Source of the DNA: Sulfuricurvum sp.
GTDB lineage: Bacteria; Campylobacterota; Campylobacteria; Campylobacterales; Sulfurimonadaceae
Direction of reading: 5' to 3'
NCBI RefSeq assembly: GCF_028688295.1
Contig: NZ_JAQTYM010000015.1
Location: 1-43,180, forward strand
Length of the DNA: 43,180 nucleotides
The position numbers were made by a program, and so were the translations under genes. Below are positions 1 through 6,730 of the stretch, one piece after another. Position 1 is the stretch's first letter. Each line of letters starts with the position of its first letter. Under the pieces are notes generated by a model, which was not told the origin of the DNA, searched no databases, and worked only from the letters and a program-made list of their open reading frames with translations.

Positions 1-797
1 GGCTCATCCAGTCCATCATCAGCGAGTTTAAAGGTTCCATAATGGATCGGGATCAGGGTTTTTGCCCCTAAATCCTCTGCCGCTTGGAGTGCTTCGAGAG
101 GCGAGATGTGAAAATGGCGCATGATCGGCTCAGGGCGGTAAGCTCCGATGGGTAAAAATACTTCATCGATTTCAAATCTCTCTTTTATCTCTTTAAAATG
201 TTCCCCATACGCGCTGTCACCCGAATGATAGAGCGTATGGTCGCTATTTTGAATTACGTATCCTCCCCAAAGCGCTTTATTCATATCAATCTGAGTTCGA
301 TTACTCCAATGTTTCGATGGGACAAAGGTGATAAATAGCCCCCCCACCATTAACGACTCCCACCACTCCAACTCAAAACACCGTTCACGATCAATCTTAC
401 CTTTTAGATAGCGCCAAAACCCGTTCGGTGCGACAATAATTGTTTGAGGATTTTGTTGGAGAAGATAGAGAACAGAGGCTTTGTCATAATGATCATAGTG
501 GGCATGGGTGATGAGGATGATATCGGCATGTAACTGCTCTTTAGGAAGGGGTAGAGGGCTGTATCGGCGGTATAATGGGAGATTACCGAGTACCGGATCG
601 ATCGCTACTGTCGTTTCTCCCAGTTTAAGCCATAGAGATGCGTGTCCTATCCAAAGAGCGTATTCGCCGCTAGGTAAATCTTCTTGCGGTATGATGCTCA
701 GATTAGTAGCTATTTTCTCGCGTCGATGCAATAATTTGGATAATTGCCATTTGAGAATGGTTGCTAAAGAAATTTTGGGTGAGGTATAGTGCTCCAT
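1..797 (-). CDS. MBL-fold metal-dependent hydrolase (3' end outside window)
   Basis: The reading frame opens with ATG at 797 and runs off the left edge, giving about 265 visible residues. It carries the metallo-beta-lactamase signature THAHYDHYD, a later HSGDSAYG segment with a metal-binding Asp, and IPIHYGTFKL near the visible end, which are the usual metal ligands. The pattern resembles the UlaG / NAPE-PLD-like branch of the superfamily (lipid or lactone hydrolases), but the substrate cannot be told. No signal peptide is seen, so it should be cytoplasmic. Its start codon overlaps the stop of the CDGSH gene by one base (TAATG), so the two are translationally coupled. The fold is sure and the specific activity is unknown. 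Confidence 0.85.
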   Translation of the reverse strand, partial: MEHYTSPKISLATILKWQLSKLLHRREKIATNLSIIPQEDLPSGEYALWIGHASLWLKLGETTVAIDPVLGNLPLYRRYSPLPLPKEQLHADIILITHAHYDHYDKASVLYLLQQNPQTIIVAPNGFWRYLKGKIDRERCFELEWWESLMVGGLFITFVPSKHWSNRTQIDMNKALWGGYVIQNSDHTLYHSGDSAYGEHFKEIKERFEIDEVFLPIGAYRPEPIMRHFHISPLEALQAAEDLGAKTLIPIHYGTFKLADDGLDE

Positions 798-1030
798 TAA
801 CCCTGCTGGTGTGAGCCGTCACAGTAGGGTTTACGCCCAGAGCGTCCACATCGGCAGAGCCATTTGTCAGTTTCTACTTCAACGGAAAATTTTATGGGTG
901 TTTTGTCGGTTCCGCTATGGCTACCGTCACAAAACGGGAATGTTTGTGAAAGACCACAGGTGCAATACCAGTATTCGGTATCGGCATCGAGTGACGCTTT
1001 AAAAGGCTCATTAATAAACTTAGTTTCCAT
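797..1030 (-). CDS. Dual CDGSH iron-sulfur domain protein
   Basis: This 77-residue protein has two complete CDGSH motifs of the form C-x-C-x2-S-x3-P-x-C-D-G-S-H: CTCGLSQTFPFCDGSH at residues 23-38 and CRCGRSGRKPYCDGSH at 59-74. Each motif binds one redox-active [2Fe-2S] cluster through three Cys and one His in mitoNEET-family proteins. Small tandem-CDGSH proteins are typical of bacteria; their role is probably electron transfer or cluster delivery, but no partner is established here. A GGAAG ribosome site lies before the ATG, and a TATAAT box on the minus strand lies about 34 bases upstream. The downstream MBL hydrolase overlaps it by one base, which suggests a shared function. Confidence 0.9.
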   Translation of the reverse strand: METKFINEPFKASLDADTEYWYCTCGLSQTFPFCDGSHSGTDKTPIKFSVEVETDKWLCRCGRSGRKPYCDGSHQQG

Positions 1031-1063
1031 GATACACTTCCATTATTAAATTCCATAACTATC

Positions 1064-1069
1064 ATTATA
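1064..1069 (-). promoter_or_regulatory. Probable -10 box for the CDGSH-MBL operon
   Basis: A perfect TATAAT is read on the minus strand about 34 bases before the CDGSH start codon. No clear -35 element was seen, which is common in Campylobacterota. Confidence 0.5.
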
Positions 1070-1149
1070 ACCGCATTTTAGAGAATTAAAAGGGGACTCG
1101 TGTTTAGGAAGAAAATAGTGTAAATGAGAAAATTATAAGCTAACTTGTG

Positions 1150-1155
1150 GATAAT
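1150..1155 (+). promoter_or_regulatory. Possible -10 box for the binding protein / GGDEF-EAL pair
   Basis: GATAAT preceded by TGTG lies about 35 bases before the ATG at 1191. It is a one-mismatch -10 element without a clear -35. Confidence 0.35.
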
Positions 1156-1190
1156 AGTCACTAATTTTACGTTGCGAGCATAGGGTTGTC

Positions 1191-2249
1191 ATGAATAAAG
1201 TCTCGATTAAATTTTTACTGATGATATTTGCTATCTCATTGGTTACTGTGATTGCTACTTATATTTCTTTCTCTTCAGAAGCCCAGAACAAAAATGCAAA
1301 CGCGATTGTGATTGATCCGCACGCAAACTTCTCTAACCATTCTCTCAAGCCTCACACAAAAAAGTTGGCCTATATTGTCTCTGATATGAGGATCCCTTTT
1401 TGGAGTATTATGGCTCGCGGTATTGACTTCAGTGCTGCTCAGAAGGGATATGATCTTGAGATCTACAGCGCGGAGAACAGCCGAAAAAGTGAATTGGAAT
1501 TTGTTGCAAAAGCGATACGGGAGAATGTTTCAGGGATCATCGTCTCTCCCACTGCTTCTTCAGCATGTGCGACGATTCTGAAGCTTGCAGATAATGCGGG
1601 TATTCCTGTGGTTATCTCCGATATCGGCACCGATGGGGGAGACTATGTAGCTTATATCTCTTCGAACAACAAAGAGGGGGCGTATGAAATCGGAAAAGTT
1701 CTCGCGCAAGAGCTCCATCTGCGAGGTTGGGAAACTGGACGTGTCGGCATTATCGCAATCCCTCAAAAAAGGTTAAACGGGCAACTCCGAACCGCCGGAT
1801 TCATGGAAGCGATGGATGAGTATGGGATAAAAGGGGCGGATATCAGGCAGCAAATTACTTTTTCGTACGAAGAGACGTACCATTTTGCGCAAGAGATGAT
1901 CAAAAAATACCCCGATCTTCGTGCGCTATGGCTACAGGGTTCTGATCGTTATCAAGCGGCATTGGACGCGATCGCCGATGAGGGAAAAAAAGGACAAATC
2001 CTCTTAGCTACTTTCGATGCGGAACCAGAATTTTTAGAACTGATTCCCAAAGGTATTTTGGTCGGTTCAGCGATGCAGCAACCCTATCTCATGGGACAAG
2101 AAGCGTTATACGCTATGGATGACTATTTAAACGGAAAAAAAGTAGAAAAAAGTAAACAGCTTCCAATCCTGGCAATTTCCACCCACAATATCAAAGAGAA
2201 ACTTCCCCTTATTCAACGGAATGTTTTAGGAATGGAGAGAGTGAAATGA
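1191..2249 (+). CDS. Periplasmic substrate-binding protein (LacI/ribose-binding type)
   Basis: This 352-residue protein starts with a hydrophobic signal segment (about residues 7-27). A type I periplasmic-binding fold of the Peripla_BP_4 family follows: LAYIVSDMRIPFWSIMARG opens the first lobe and SGIIVSPTAS and IPVVISDIGTDGG follow. Proteins of this family usually bind sugars or autoinducer-2 for ABC import. Here no permease or ATPase is nearby. Instead the stop overlaps the start of a membrane GGDEF-EAL protein by four bases (ATGA). I infer that it is the ligand-binding half of a c-di-GMP sensor rather than a transport component. The ligand is unknown. No lipobox was seen after the hydrophobic stretch. 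Confidence 0.85.
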   Translation: MNKVSIKFLLMIFAISLVTVIATYISFSSEAQNKNANAIVIDPHANFSNHSLKPHTKKLAYIVSDMRIPFWSIMARGIDFSAAQKGYDLEIYSAENSRKSELEFVAKAIRENVSGIIVSPTASSACATILKLADNAGIPVVISDIGTDGGDYVAYISSNNKEGAYEIGKVLAQELHLRGWETGRVGIIAIPQKRLNGQLRTAGFMEAMDEYGIKGADIRQQITFSYEETYHFAQEMIKKYPDLRALWLQGSDRYQAALDAIADEGKKGQILLATFDAEPEFLELIPKGILVGSAMQQPYLMGQEALYAMDDYLNGKKVEKSKQLPILAISTHNIKEKLPLIQRNVLGMERVK

Positions 2250-4327
2250 AAACGCTCAATTCCAAACAATCTCTTTATGTCACGCTAGGGATTATCATCG
2301 TTTCAACCGTCTTAATCAGTATGTCTATCTATACGACGTATCACTATGCTGAGACCAAAAATAAAATCATTGAAAAGATGAAAGAGACCTCAACTGTTAC
2401 TGTATCATCGCTCCAAAAAAATGTTGCGAATTTGATTGAAGTCTATGCTATTAATGAATATGAGAAGTTATTAGTGAATGAAATAGAGCCTAGGGATATT
2501 TTTGCGATCGTGATTGAAGATTTTCGTATGGGAAAAATATTAGGGAAAAAATCGTATATCAGTGGAATAATTCGGGATGAGAAAGGGCATGTTGTCGAAA
2601 TTGATCCTAAAAATGAACTCCAACTTCAACAGCTTCATAGATGTTACTACTCGGATCAATACGATATTAAATCTACATCGGGAGAGAACCTCGGTACGAT
2701 AAGAATCTATATCTCAGACGCAACGATGGTGCGTGAACTTAATGAGCTTATCCTTAAAGCGGTGATAAATATCATTGCCGTTTCTGTACTTCTGATATTC
2801 TCTCTTTTTATGGCGATACGCTATTTTATATTGAAACCTCTTTCTGACATCGTAGCGGTCATTGTTCATAGTGATGATGGGGGAATCCCGATCAACTTTG
2901 TTCCTGAATACGATGCACGAGAAATATTTGTCCTCTCCACTACTATAAATACAATGATTAAATCGATACGGGACTCTAAAATCGAGTTACTCAATCAGCA
3001 TAATGAGCTGCGAGCACAAAAAAATGCACTGCAGTACCAAGCAACTCATGATGCTCTAACCGGTTTAGCCAATCGAGTGTTATTTAGTGAACGACTCGAG
3101 TATGTGATTGCAAAATCAAAAAAACAACATACTCAAATGGCACTCTTATTTATCGATCTTGACCATTTTAAAGAGATTAACGATTCTCTTGGCCATGAAG
3201 CAGGAGATAAAGTTCTCACTATTGTTACTCAGCGCTTACGTGAAACCATCTCCAATGAGGAAGCGTTGGCTCGCTTTGGCGGAGATGAATTTACTGTTAT
3301 TATGGAGGGGTTGCAGGATCTGGAAGAGGCCTCTCGTTTAGCCGATAAAATTTTAAAATTGCTTTCCGAAGCGATTGTTGTCGAGTATAAAGAACTTTAT
3401 GTGGGATGCAGTATCGGGATCAGTCTGTATCCTAATAATGGAGATACCTCCCAAGATCTTCTTAAATACGCTGATGCAGCTATGTATGCCGCTAAAAATG
3501 AGGGGAGAAACAATATCCGCTATTACAGTTCTGACATGACTGCACGGGCATTGGAACGAGTGGTGATGGAGACAAGTCTCCGATCAGGTTTAAAAAACGA
3601 AGAGTTTGTTGTCTATTATCAGCCTCAAATGAATGGGAAAAATGACAGATTGATTGGGATAGAAGCTTTGGTGAGATGGCAAAATCCATTGGTCGGACTG
3701 GTTTCTCCTGCCGCCTTTATTCCTATCGCGGAAGCCACCGGACTGATTGTCGAACTGGATCGATTTGTGATGAAACGAGCTATGGGACAAATAGCTCAAT
3801 GGCACAATGAAGGGCTAAAACCTGGAATCTTAGCGATGAATCTTACGATAAAACAGCTTCAACAAAAAGATTTTATCGATTTCCTCCATAATCTTATCCA
3901 AGAGACGGGATGCGTTCCCGAGTGGATAGAGCTTGAAGTGACTGAAGATCAAATCATGATCAATCCCGAAGAAGCGATTAAAATCCTTCGCGAGATTAGT
4001 TCCATAGGGGTAAAAATTGCCGTGGATGATTTTGGAACAGGGTACTCATCCCTCTCATATCTAAAAAAACTGCCGATCAATAAACTGAAAATTGATCAAT
4101 CTTTTGTCCGTGATTTACCGAATGATGATGAAGATGCCGCCATCACAAAAGCAATTATAGCGTTGGGAAAAAGCTTAAATCTTGAGATAATCGCCGAAGG
4201 TGTTGAAACGGAGGCTCAAAAAGAGTTTTTGGTTCAAAACGGGTGTGAAAATATTCAGGGGTATTTTTATTCGAAACCTATATCGGCAGAAGAGATGAAA
4301 AAATTACTTTTGAAAAGTGTTCATTAG
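2246..4327 (+). CDS. Membrane-bound GGDEF-EAL c-di-GMP enzyme
   Basis: This 693-residue protein has a transmembrane helix at about 8-30, a periplasmic Cache/PAS-like sensor region to about 170, a second helix at about 172-195 and a linker. A GGDEF domain follows (about 260-425) with the active motif RFGGDEF (GGDEF 345-349), then an EAL domain (about 440-690) with EALVRW (EAL 473-475), ELEVTE, DDFGTGYSS and AEGVETEAQ. Both catalytic signatures are intact, so it may both make and break c-di-GMP. The product-inhibition I-site that should read RxxD upstream of GGDEF reads SNEE, so feedback inhibition is probably lost. It overlaps the upstream periplasmic binding protein by four bases, and that protein is its likely sensory partner. 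Confidence 0.93.
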   Translation: MKTLNSKQSLYVTLGIIIVSTVLISMSIYTTYHYAETKNKIIEKMKETSTVTVSSLQKNVANLIEVYAINEYEKLLVNEIEPRDIFAIVIEDFRMGKILGKKSYISGIIRDEKGHVVEIDPKNELQLQQLHRCYYSDQYDIKSTSGENLGTIRIYISDATMVRELNELILKAVINIIAVSVLLIFSLFMAIRYFILKPLSDIVAVIVHSDDGGIPINFVPEYDAREIFVLSTTINTMIKSIRDSKIELLNQHNELRAQKNALQYQATHDALTGLANRVLFSERLEYVIAKSKKQHTQMALLFIDLDHFKEINDSLGHEAGDKVLTIVTQRLRETISNEEALARFGGDEFTVIMEGLQDLEEASRLADKILKLLSEAIVVEYKELYVGCSIGISLYPNNGDTSQDLLKYADAAMYAAKNEGRNNIRYYSSDMTARALERVVMETSLRSGLKNEEFVVYYQPQMNGKNDRLIGIEALVRWQNPLVGLVSPAAFIPIAEATGLIVELDRFVMKRAMGQIAQWHNEGLKPGILAMNLTIKQLQQKDFIDFLHNLIQETGCVPEWIELEVTEDQIMINPEEAIKILREISSIGVKIAVDDFGTGYSSLSYLKKLPINKLKIDQSFVRDLPNDDEDAAITKAIIALGKSLNLEIIAEGVETEAQKEFLVQNGCENIQGYFYSKPISAEEMKKLLLKSVH

Positions 4328-4387
4328 ATAGACAGTTGATGTTTTGAGTGTCATAAAAGTGCAGTAAATGTGGAGTTTTATAAATGA

Positions 4388-4475
4388 TGGCGGGCCACCA
4401 AGGATTTGAACCTTGGGAGGTTTAACCCTCGCCGGTTTTCAAGACCGGTGCAATCGACCACTCTGCCAGTGACCC
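4388..4475 (-). tRNA. tRNA-Ser (anticodon TGA)
   Basis: On the minus strand the gene starts GGGTCAC and ends GTGGCCC-G-CCA, with a fully paired 7-bp acceptor stem, discriminator G and encoded CCA. The anticodon arm is CCGGT-CTTGAAA-ACCGG, reading UGA. A long variable arm (GAGGGTTAAACCTC) is present, as expected for serine tRNA. It is the last of four tRNAs transcribed leftward. Confidence 0.95.
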
Positions 4476-4505
4476 GTAGTAAAATTGAAGCTATTTGTTA
4501 CATTT

Positions 4506-4579
4506 TGGAGGTGGTACCCAGATTCGAACTGGGGGTCAAGGTTTTGCAAACCAGCGCCTTACCGCTTGGCCATACCACC
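4506..4579 (-). tRNA. tRNA-Cys (anticodon GCA)
   Basis: The acceptor stem GGTGGTA/TACCACC is perfect, followed by discriminator T and encoded CCA. U73 with a GCA anticodon (loop TTGCAAA) identifies cysteine. The anticodon stem is odd: CTGGT against ACCTT leaves only three proper pairs, with positions 27:43 (C-U) and 28:42 (U-U) mismatched. The D and T arms look normal. Confidence 0.93.
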
Positions 4580-4588
4580 ATCCATTTG

Positions 4589-4675
4589 TGGTGCCCGGAG
4601 CCGGACTTGAACCGGCACAGTGTTACCACCGAGGGATTTTAAGTCCCTTGCGTCTACCGATTTCGCCATCCGGGC
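4589..4675 (-). tRNA. tRNA-Leu (anticodon TAA)
   Basis: The acceptor stem GCCCGGA/TCCGGGC, discriminator A and encoded CCA are all clear on the minus strand. The anticodon arm is AGGGA-CTTAAAA-TCCCT, reading UAA. The long variable arm (CGGTGGTAACACTG) fits a class II leucine tRNA. Confidence 0.95.
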
Positions 4676-4683
4676 AACGATAA

Positions 4684-4732
4684 CAAAAAAATACCCCAGT
4701 TCAAACATCTTAAAAAGAGTGTTTCAACTGGG
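4684..4732 (-). terminator. Hairpin plus T-tract after tRNA-Gly
   Basis: CCCAGTT at 4695-4701 pairs with AACTGGG at 4726-4732, with further pairing inside the stem. Read on the minus strand, the stem is followed by TATTTTTTT. This has the form of a rho-independent terminator placed between tRNA-Gly and tRNA-Leu. If it works, it would lower Leu/Cys/Ser output relative to Gly; it could also be a processing hairpin. Confidence 0.55.
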
Positions 4733-4738
4733 ATATTA

Positions 4739-4813
4739 TGGAGCGGGAAACGAGGTTCGAACTCGCGACCCCAACCTTGGCAAGGTTGTGCTCTACCACT
4801 GAGCTATTCCCGC
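4739..4813 (-). tRNA. tRNA-Gly (anticodon GCC)
   Basis: The acceptor stem GCGGGAA/TTCCCGC, discriminator T and encoded CCA are seen on the minus strand. The anticodon arm CAACC-TTGCCAA-GGTTG reads GCC. It is the first tRNA of the leftward cluster and lies just downstream of a good promoter. Confidence 0.96.
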
Positions 4814-4832
4814 ATTGTTTTTGTGGACTGGA

Positions 4833-4861
4833 AGTATAGCAAAAAAATAATGGTGTGTAAA
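4833..4861 (-). promoter_or_regulatory. Promoter of the tRNA cluster
   Basis: On the minus strand TTTACA (4861-4856), a 17-base spacer and TATACT (4838-4833) form a near-consensus housekeeping promoter with an extended TGC before the -10. Initiation would fall a few bases before tRNA-Gly. Confidence 0.7.
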
Positions 4862-4883
4862 GAGGTTTTAGAGAAAATTGCCG

Positions 4884-4889
4884 TATAAT
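4884..4889 (+). promoter_or_regulatory. -10 box of ilvD
   Basis: A perfect TATAAT lies 67 bases before the ilvD start codon and points away from the tRNA promoter. The predicted leader contains a REP-like hairpin at 4916-4935. Confidence 0.55.
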
Positions 4890-4915
4890 GGCTTTATTAT
4901 AAAAATATGAGCTAG

Positions 4916-4935
4916 ATTCCTGCCTTCGCGGGAAT
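4916..4935 (+). repeat. REP-like palindrome (GATTCC/GGAATGACG family), copy 1
   Basis: ATTCCTGC-CTTC-GCGGGAAT forms an 8-bp stem with one T-G pair and a four-base loop, flanked on the right by GACG as in the other copies. It sits in the ilvD leader between the -10 box and the ribosome site. Confidence 0.75.
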
Positions 4936-4956
4936 GACGAAAGATAAAGGATAAAA

Positions 4957-6645
4957 ATGCGCAGTGATACGATTAAACGAGGATTTGACAAAACTCCTCA
5001 CCGCAGTTTGCTCCGTGCTACCGGACTTAAAGATGAAGATTTTGACAAACCGTTTATCGGAGTTGCAAACTCCCATATCGATATTATTCCGGGACACTTT
5101 TTCCTCCAAGAGTACGGTCGTATCGTCAAAGAGGCAATACGTGAAGCGGGCGGAGTACCGTTCGAGTTTAACACCATCGGTGTCGATGATGGTATTGCGA
5201 TGGGGCATGATGGGATGCTTTATAGCCTTCCAAGCCGTGAATTGATCGCCGATTGTATCGAGACAGTTATGAACGCTCATAAACTCGATGGGCTTATCTG
5301 TATCCCTAACTGTGACAAGATCGTTCCAGGGATGCTGATGGGGGCATTGCGTGTCAATGTTCCTACTATCTTTGTCTCAGGTGGTCCGATGAAGGCGGGA
5401 CATAAAAAAGATGGTACGCCGATCGATTTAGCGACAGCATTTGAAGCGGTCGGAAAACATGCGGACGGTAAAATGTCTGATGAAGAGCTTTATGAGATCG
5501 AATGTGAAGCGTGTCCGAGCGGCGGGAGCTGTTCGGGGATGTTTACGGCTAACTCGATGAATACCCTTTGTGAAGCGATGGGGGTTGCATTACCGGGCAA
5601 CGGTACGGTGCTCGCTATGACCCCTGAGCGTATCGAGATGGTTAAAACGGCGGCACGACGTATCGTCGAGATGGTTAAAGATGAAAATGCTCAAAAATGG
5701 AATATGCGCAATATTTTGAATGATAAAGCGATTCACAATGCCTTTGTTATCGATATGGCGATGGGGGGATCTTCCAATACGGTTCTCCATTTGCTCAGTA
5801 TCGCCAAAGAGGCAGAGGTTGATTTTGATATTACGAAAATCAATGAAATCTCTGAAAAAGTAGCCCATATCGCCAAAATTTCTCCATCCCTTTCAACCGT
5901 CCACATGGATGATATCAACCGTGCGGGTGGCGTGAATGCCGTTATGAAAGAGGTGAGTCGACGTGGTGGTGTGTTGGAGCTAGATGCGATGACGATCACG
6001 GGTGAGACATTGGGTGAGCGGATCAAGGATGCGGTAATCAAAGATACCAACATCATCCACACCAATGAAAATGCGTATTCGCCAGTCGGTGGTTTGTCAA
6101 TTCTTTTCGGGAATCTCGCGGAAGAGGGGGCGGTTGTTAAAACAGCGGGAATTACCCCTAATATGCGCAAGTTTAAAGGCTCTGCCGTTTGTTTTAACTC
6201 TCAAAACGAAGCCATTGCCGGAATTATGTCTCATAAAGTAAAAGCAGGCGATGTCGTTGTTATCCGTTACGAAGGGCCTAAAGGCGGTCCAGGGATGCAA
6301 GAGATGCTCGCACCTACGGCACTCATCATGGGAATGGGACTAGGTGAGAGTGTTGCTCTCATCACTGATGGGCGTTTCTCTGGAGCCACTCGCGGAGCAT
6401 CGATCGGTCATGTCAGTCCCGAAGCGGCTGAGGGGGGATTAATCGCACTCATCGAAGACGGTGATGAGATCGAACTCGATGTTGATACACATCTATTGCA
6501 ACTTAATGTGAGCTATGAAGTGCTAGAACAACGCCGTCTCCATTGGAAACCGATCAAAAAAGAGATCGCTTCTAAATGGCTCAAACGCTATAGCCTCCTC
6601 GTCTCCAACGCCTCTAACGGTGCCGCACTAAAAACGGAACTGTAA
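4957..6645 (+). CDS. ilvD: Dihydroxy-acid dehydratase
   Basis: IlvD dehydrates 2,3-dihydroxy-isovalerate and -methylvalerate to the 2-keto acids in valine, leucine and isoleucine synthesis, using an iron-sulfur cluster in the cytoplasm. The 562-residue length fits the family. [11 protein letters not shown] (Cys115, Cys119) and [17 protein letters not shown] (Cys186, Cys192) hold the cluster cysteines. The 73-residue spacing of Cys119 and Cys192 equals that of the two E. coli IlvD cluster cysteines as I recall them. The early [12 protein letters not shown] has PGH, not PCN, as in the E. coli type. [19 protein letters not shown] near the C-terminus is the IlvD/Edd signature. An AAAGGA ribosome site precedes the ATG. 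It stands alone, flanked by tRNAs and the convergent pgl cluster. Confidence 0.97.
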   Translation: MRSDTIKRGFDKTPHRSLLRATGLKDEDFDKPFIGVANSHIDIIPGHFFLQEYGRIVKEAIREAGGVPFEFNTIGVDDGIAMGHDGMLYSLPSRELIADCIETVMNAHKLDGLICIPNCDKIVPGMLMGALRVNVPTIFVSGGPMKAGHKKDGTPIDLATAFEAVGKHADGKMSDEELYEIECEACPSGGSCSGMFTANSMNTLCEAMGVALPGNGTVLAMTPERIEMVKTAARRIVEMVKDENAQKWNMRNILNDKAIHNAFVIDMAMGGSSNTVLHLLSIAKEAEVDFDITKINEISEKVAHIAKISPSLSTVHMDDINRAGGVNAVMKEVSRRGGVLELDAMTITGETLGERIKDAVIKDTNIIHTNENAYSPVGGLSILFGNLAEEGAVVKTAGITPNMRKFKGSAVCFNSQNEAIAGIMSHKVKAGDVVVIRYEGPKGGPGMQEMLAPTALIMGMGLGESVALITDGRFSGATRGASIGHVSPEAAEGGLIALIEDGDEIELDVDTHLLQLNVSYEVLEQRRLHWKPIKKEIASKWLKRYSLLVSNASNGAALKTEL

Positions 6646-6653
6646 TTTTTTGC

Positions 6654-6730
6654 ATTCGCCCTGAGCTTATATGCCCTTTGGGTATGGCAAATGGGCATGT
6701 TCATGGTTCGACATGCTCACCACGAACGGG
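6654..6730. repeat. REP-like element (TTCGCCCTGAG family), diverged copy
   Basis: The outer arms ATTCGCCCTGAGCTT and GTTCATGGTTCGACATGCTC...CACGAACGG match the element at 38880-38940. The middle differs and holds its own palindrome (ATGCCC...GGGCAT). It fills the whole gap between the convergent ilvD and pglF ends, so it may act as a two-way transcription barrier. Confidence 0.7.

Noticed and set aside
4406-4802. Overlapping open frames across the tRNA cluster that could be read as small proteins
   Set aside because: They run through clear tRNA genes with paired acceptor stems and encoded CCA ends and lack independent ribosome sites.
5733-6170. Long antisense frame within ilvD
   Set aside because: It is opposite a strongly conserved enzyme gene, has no family features and no ribosome site of note.
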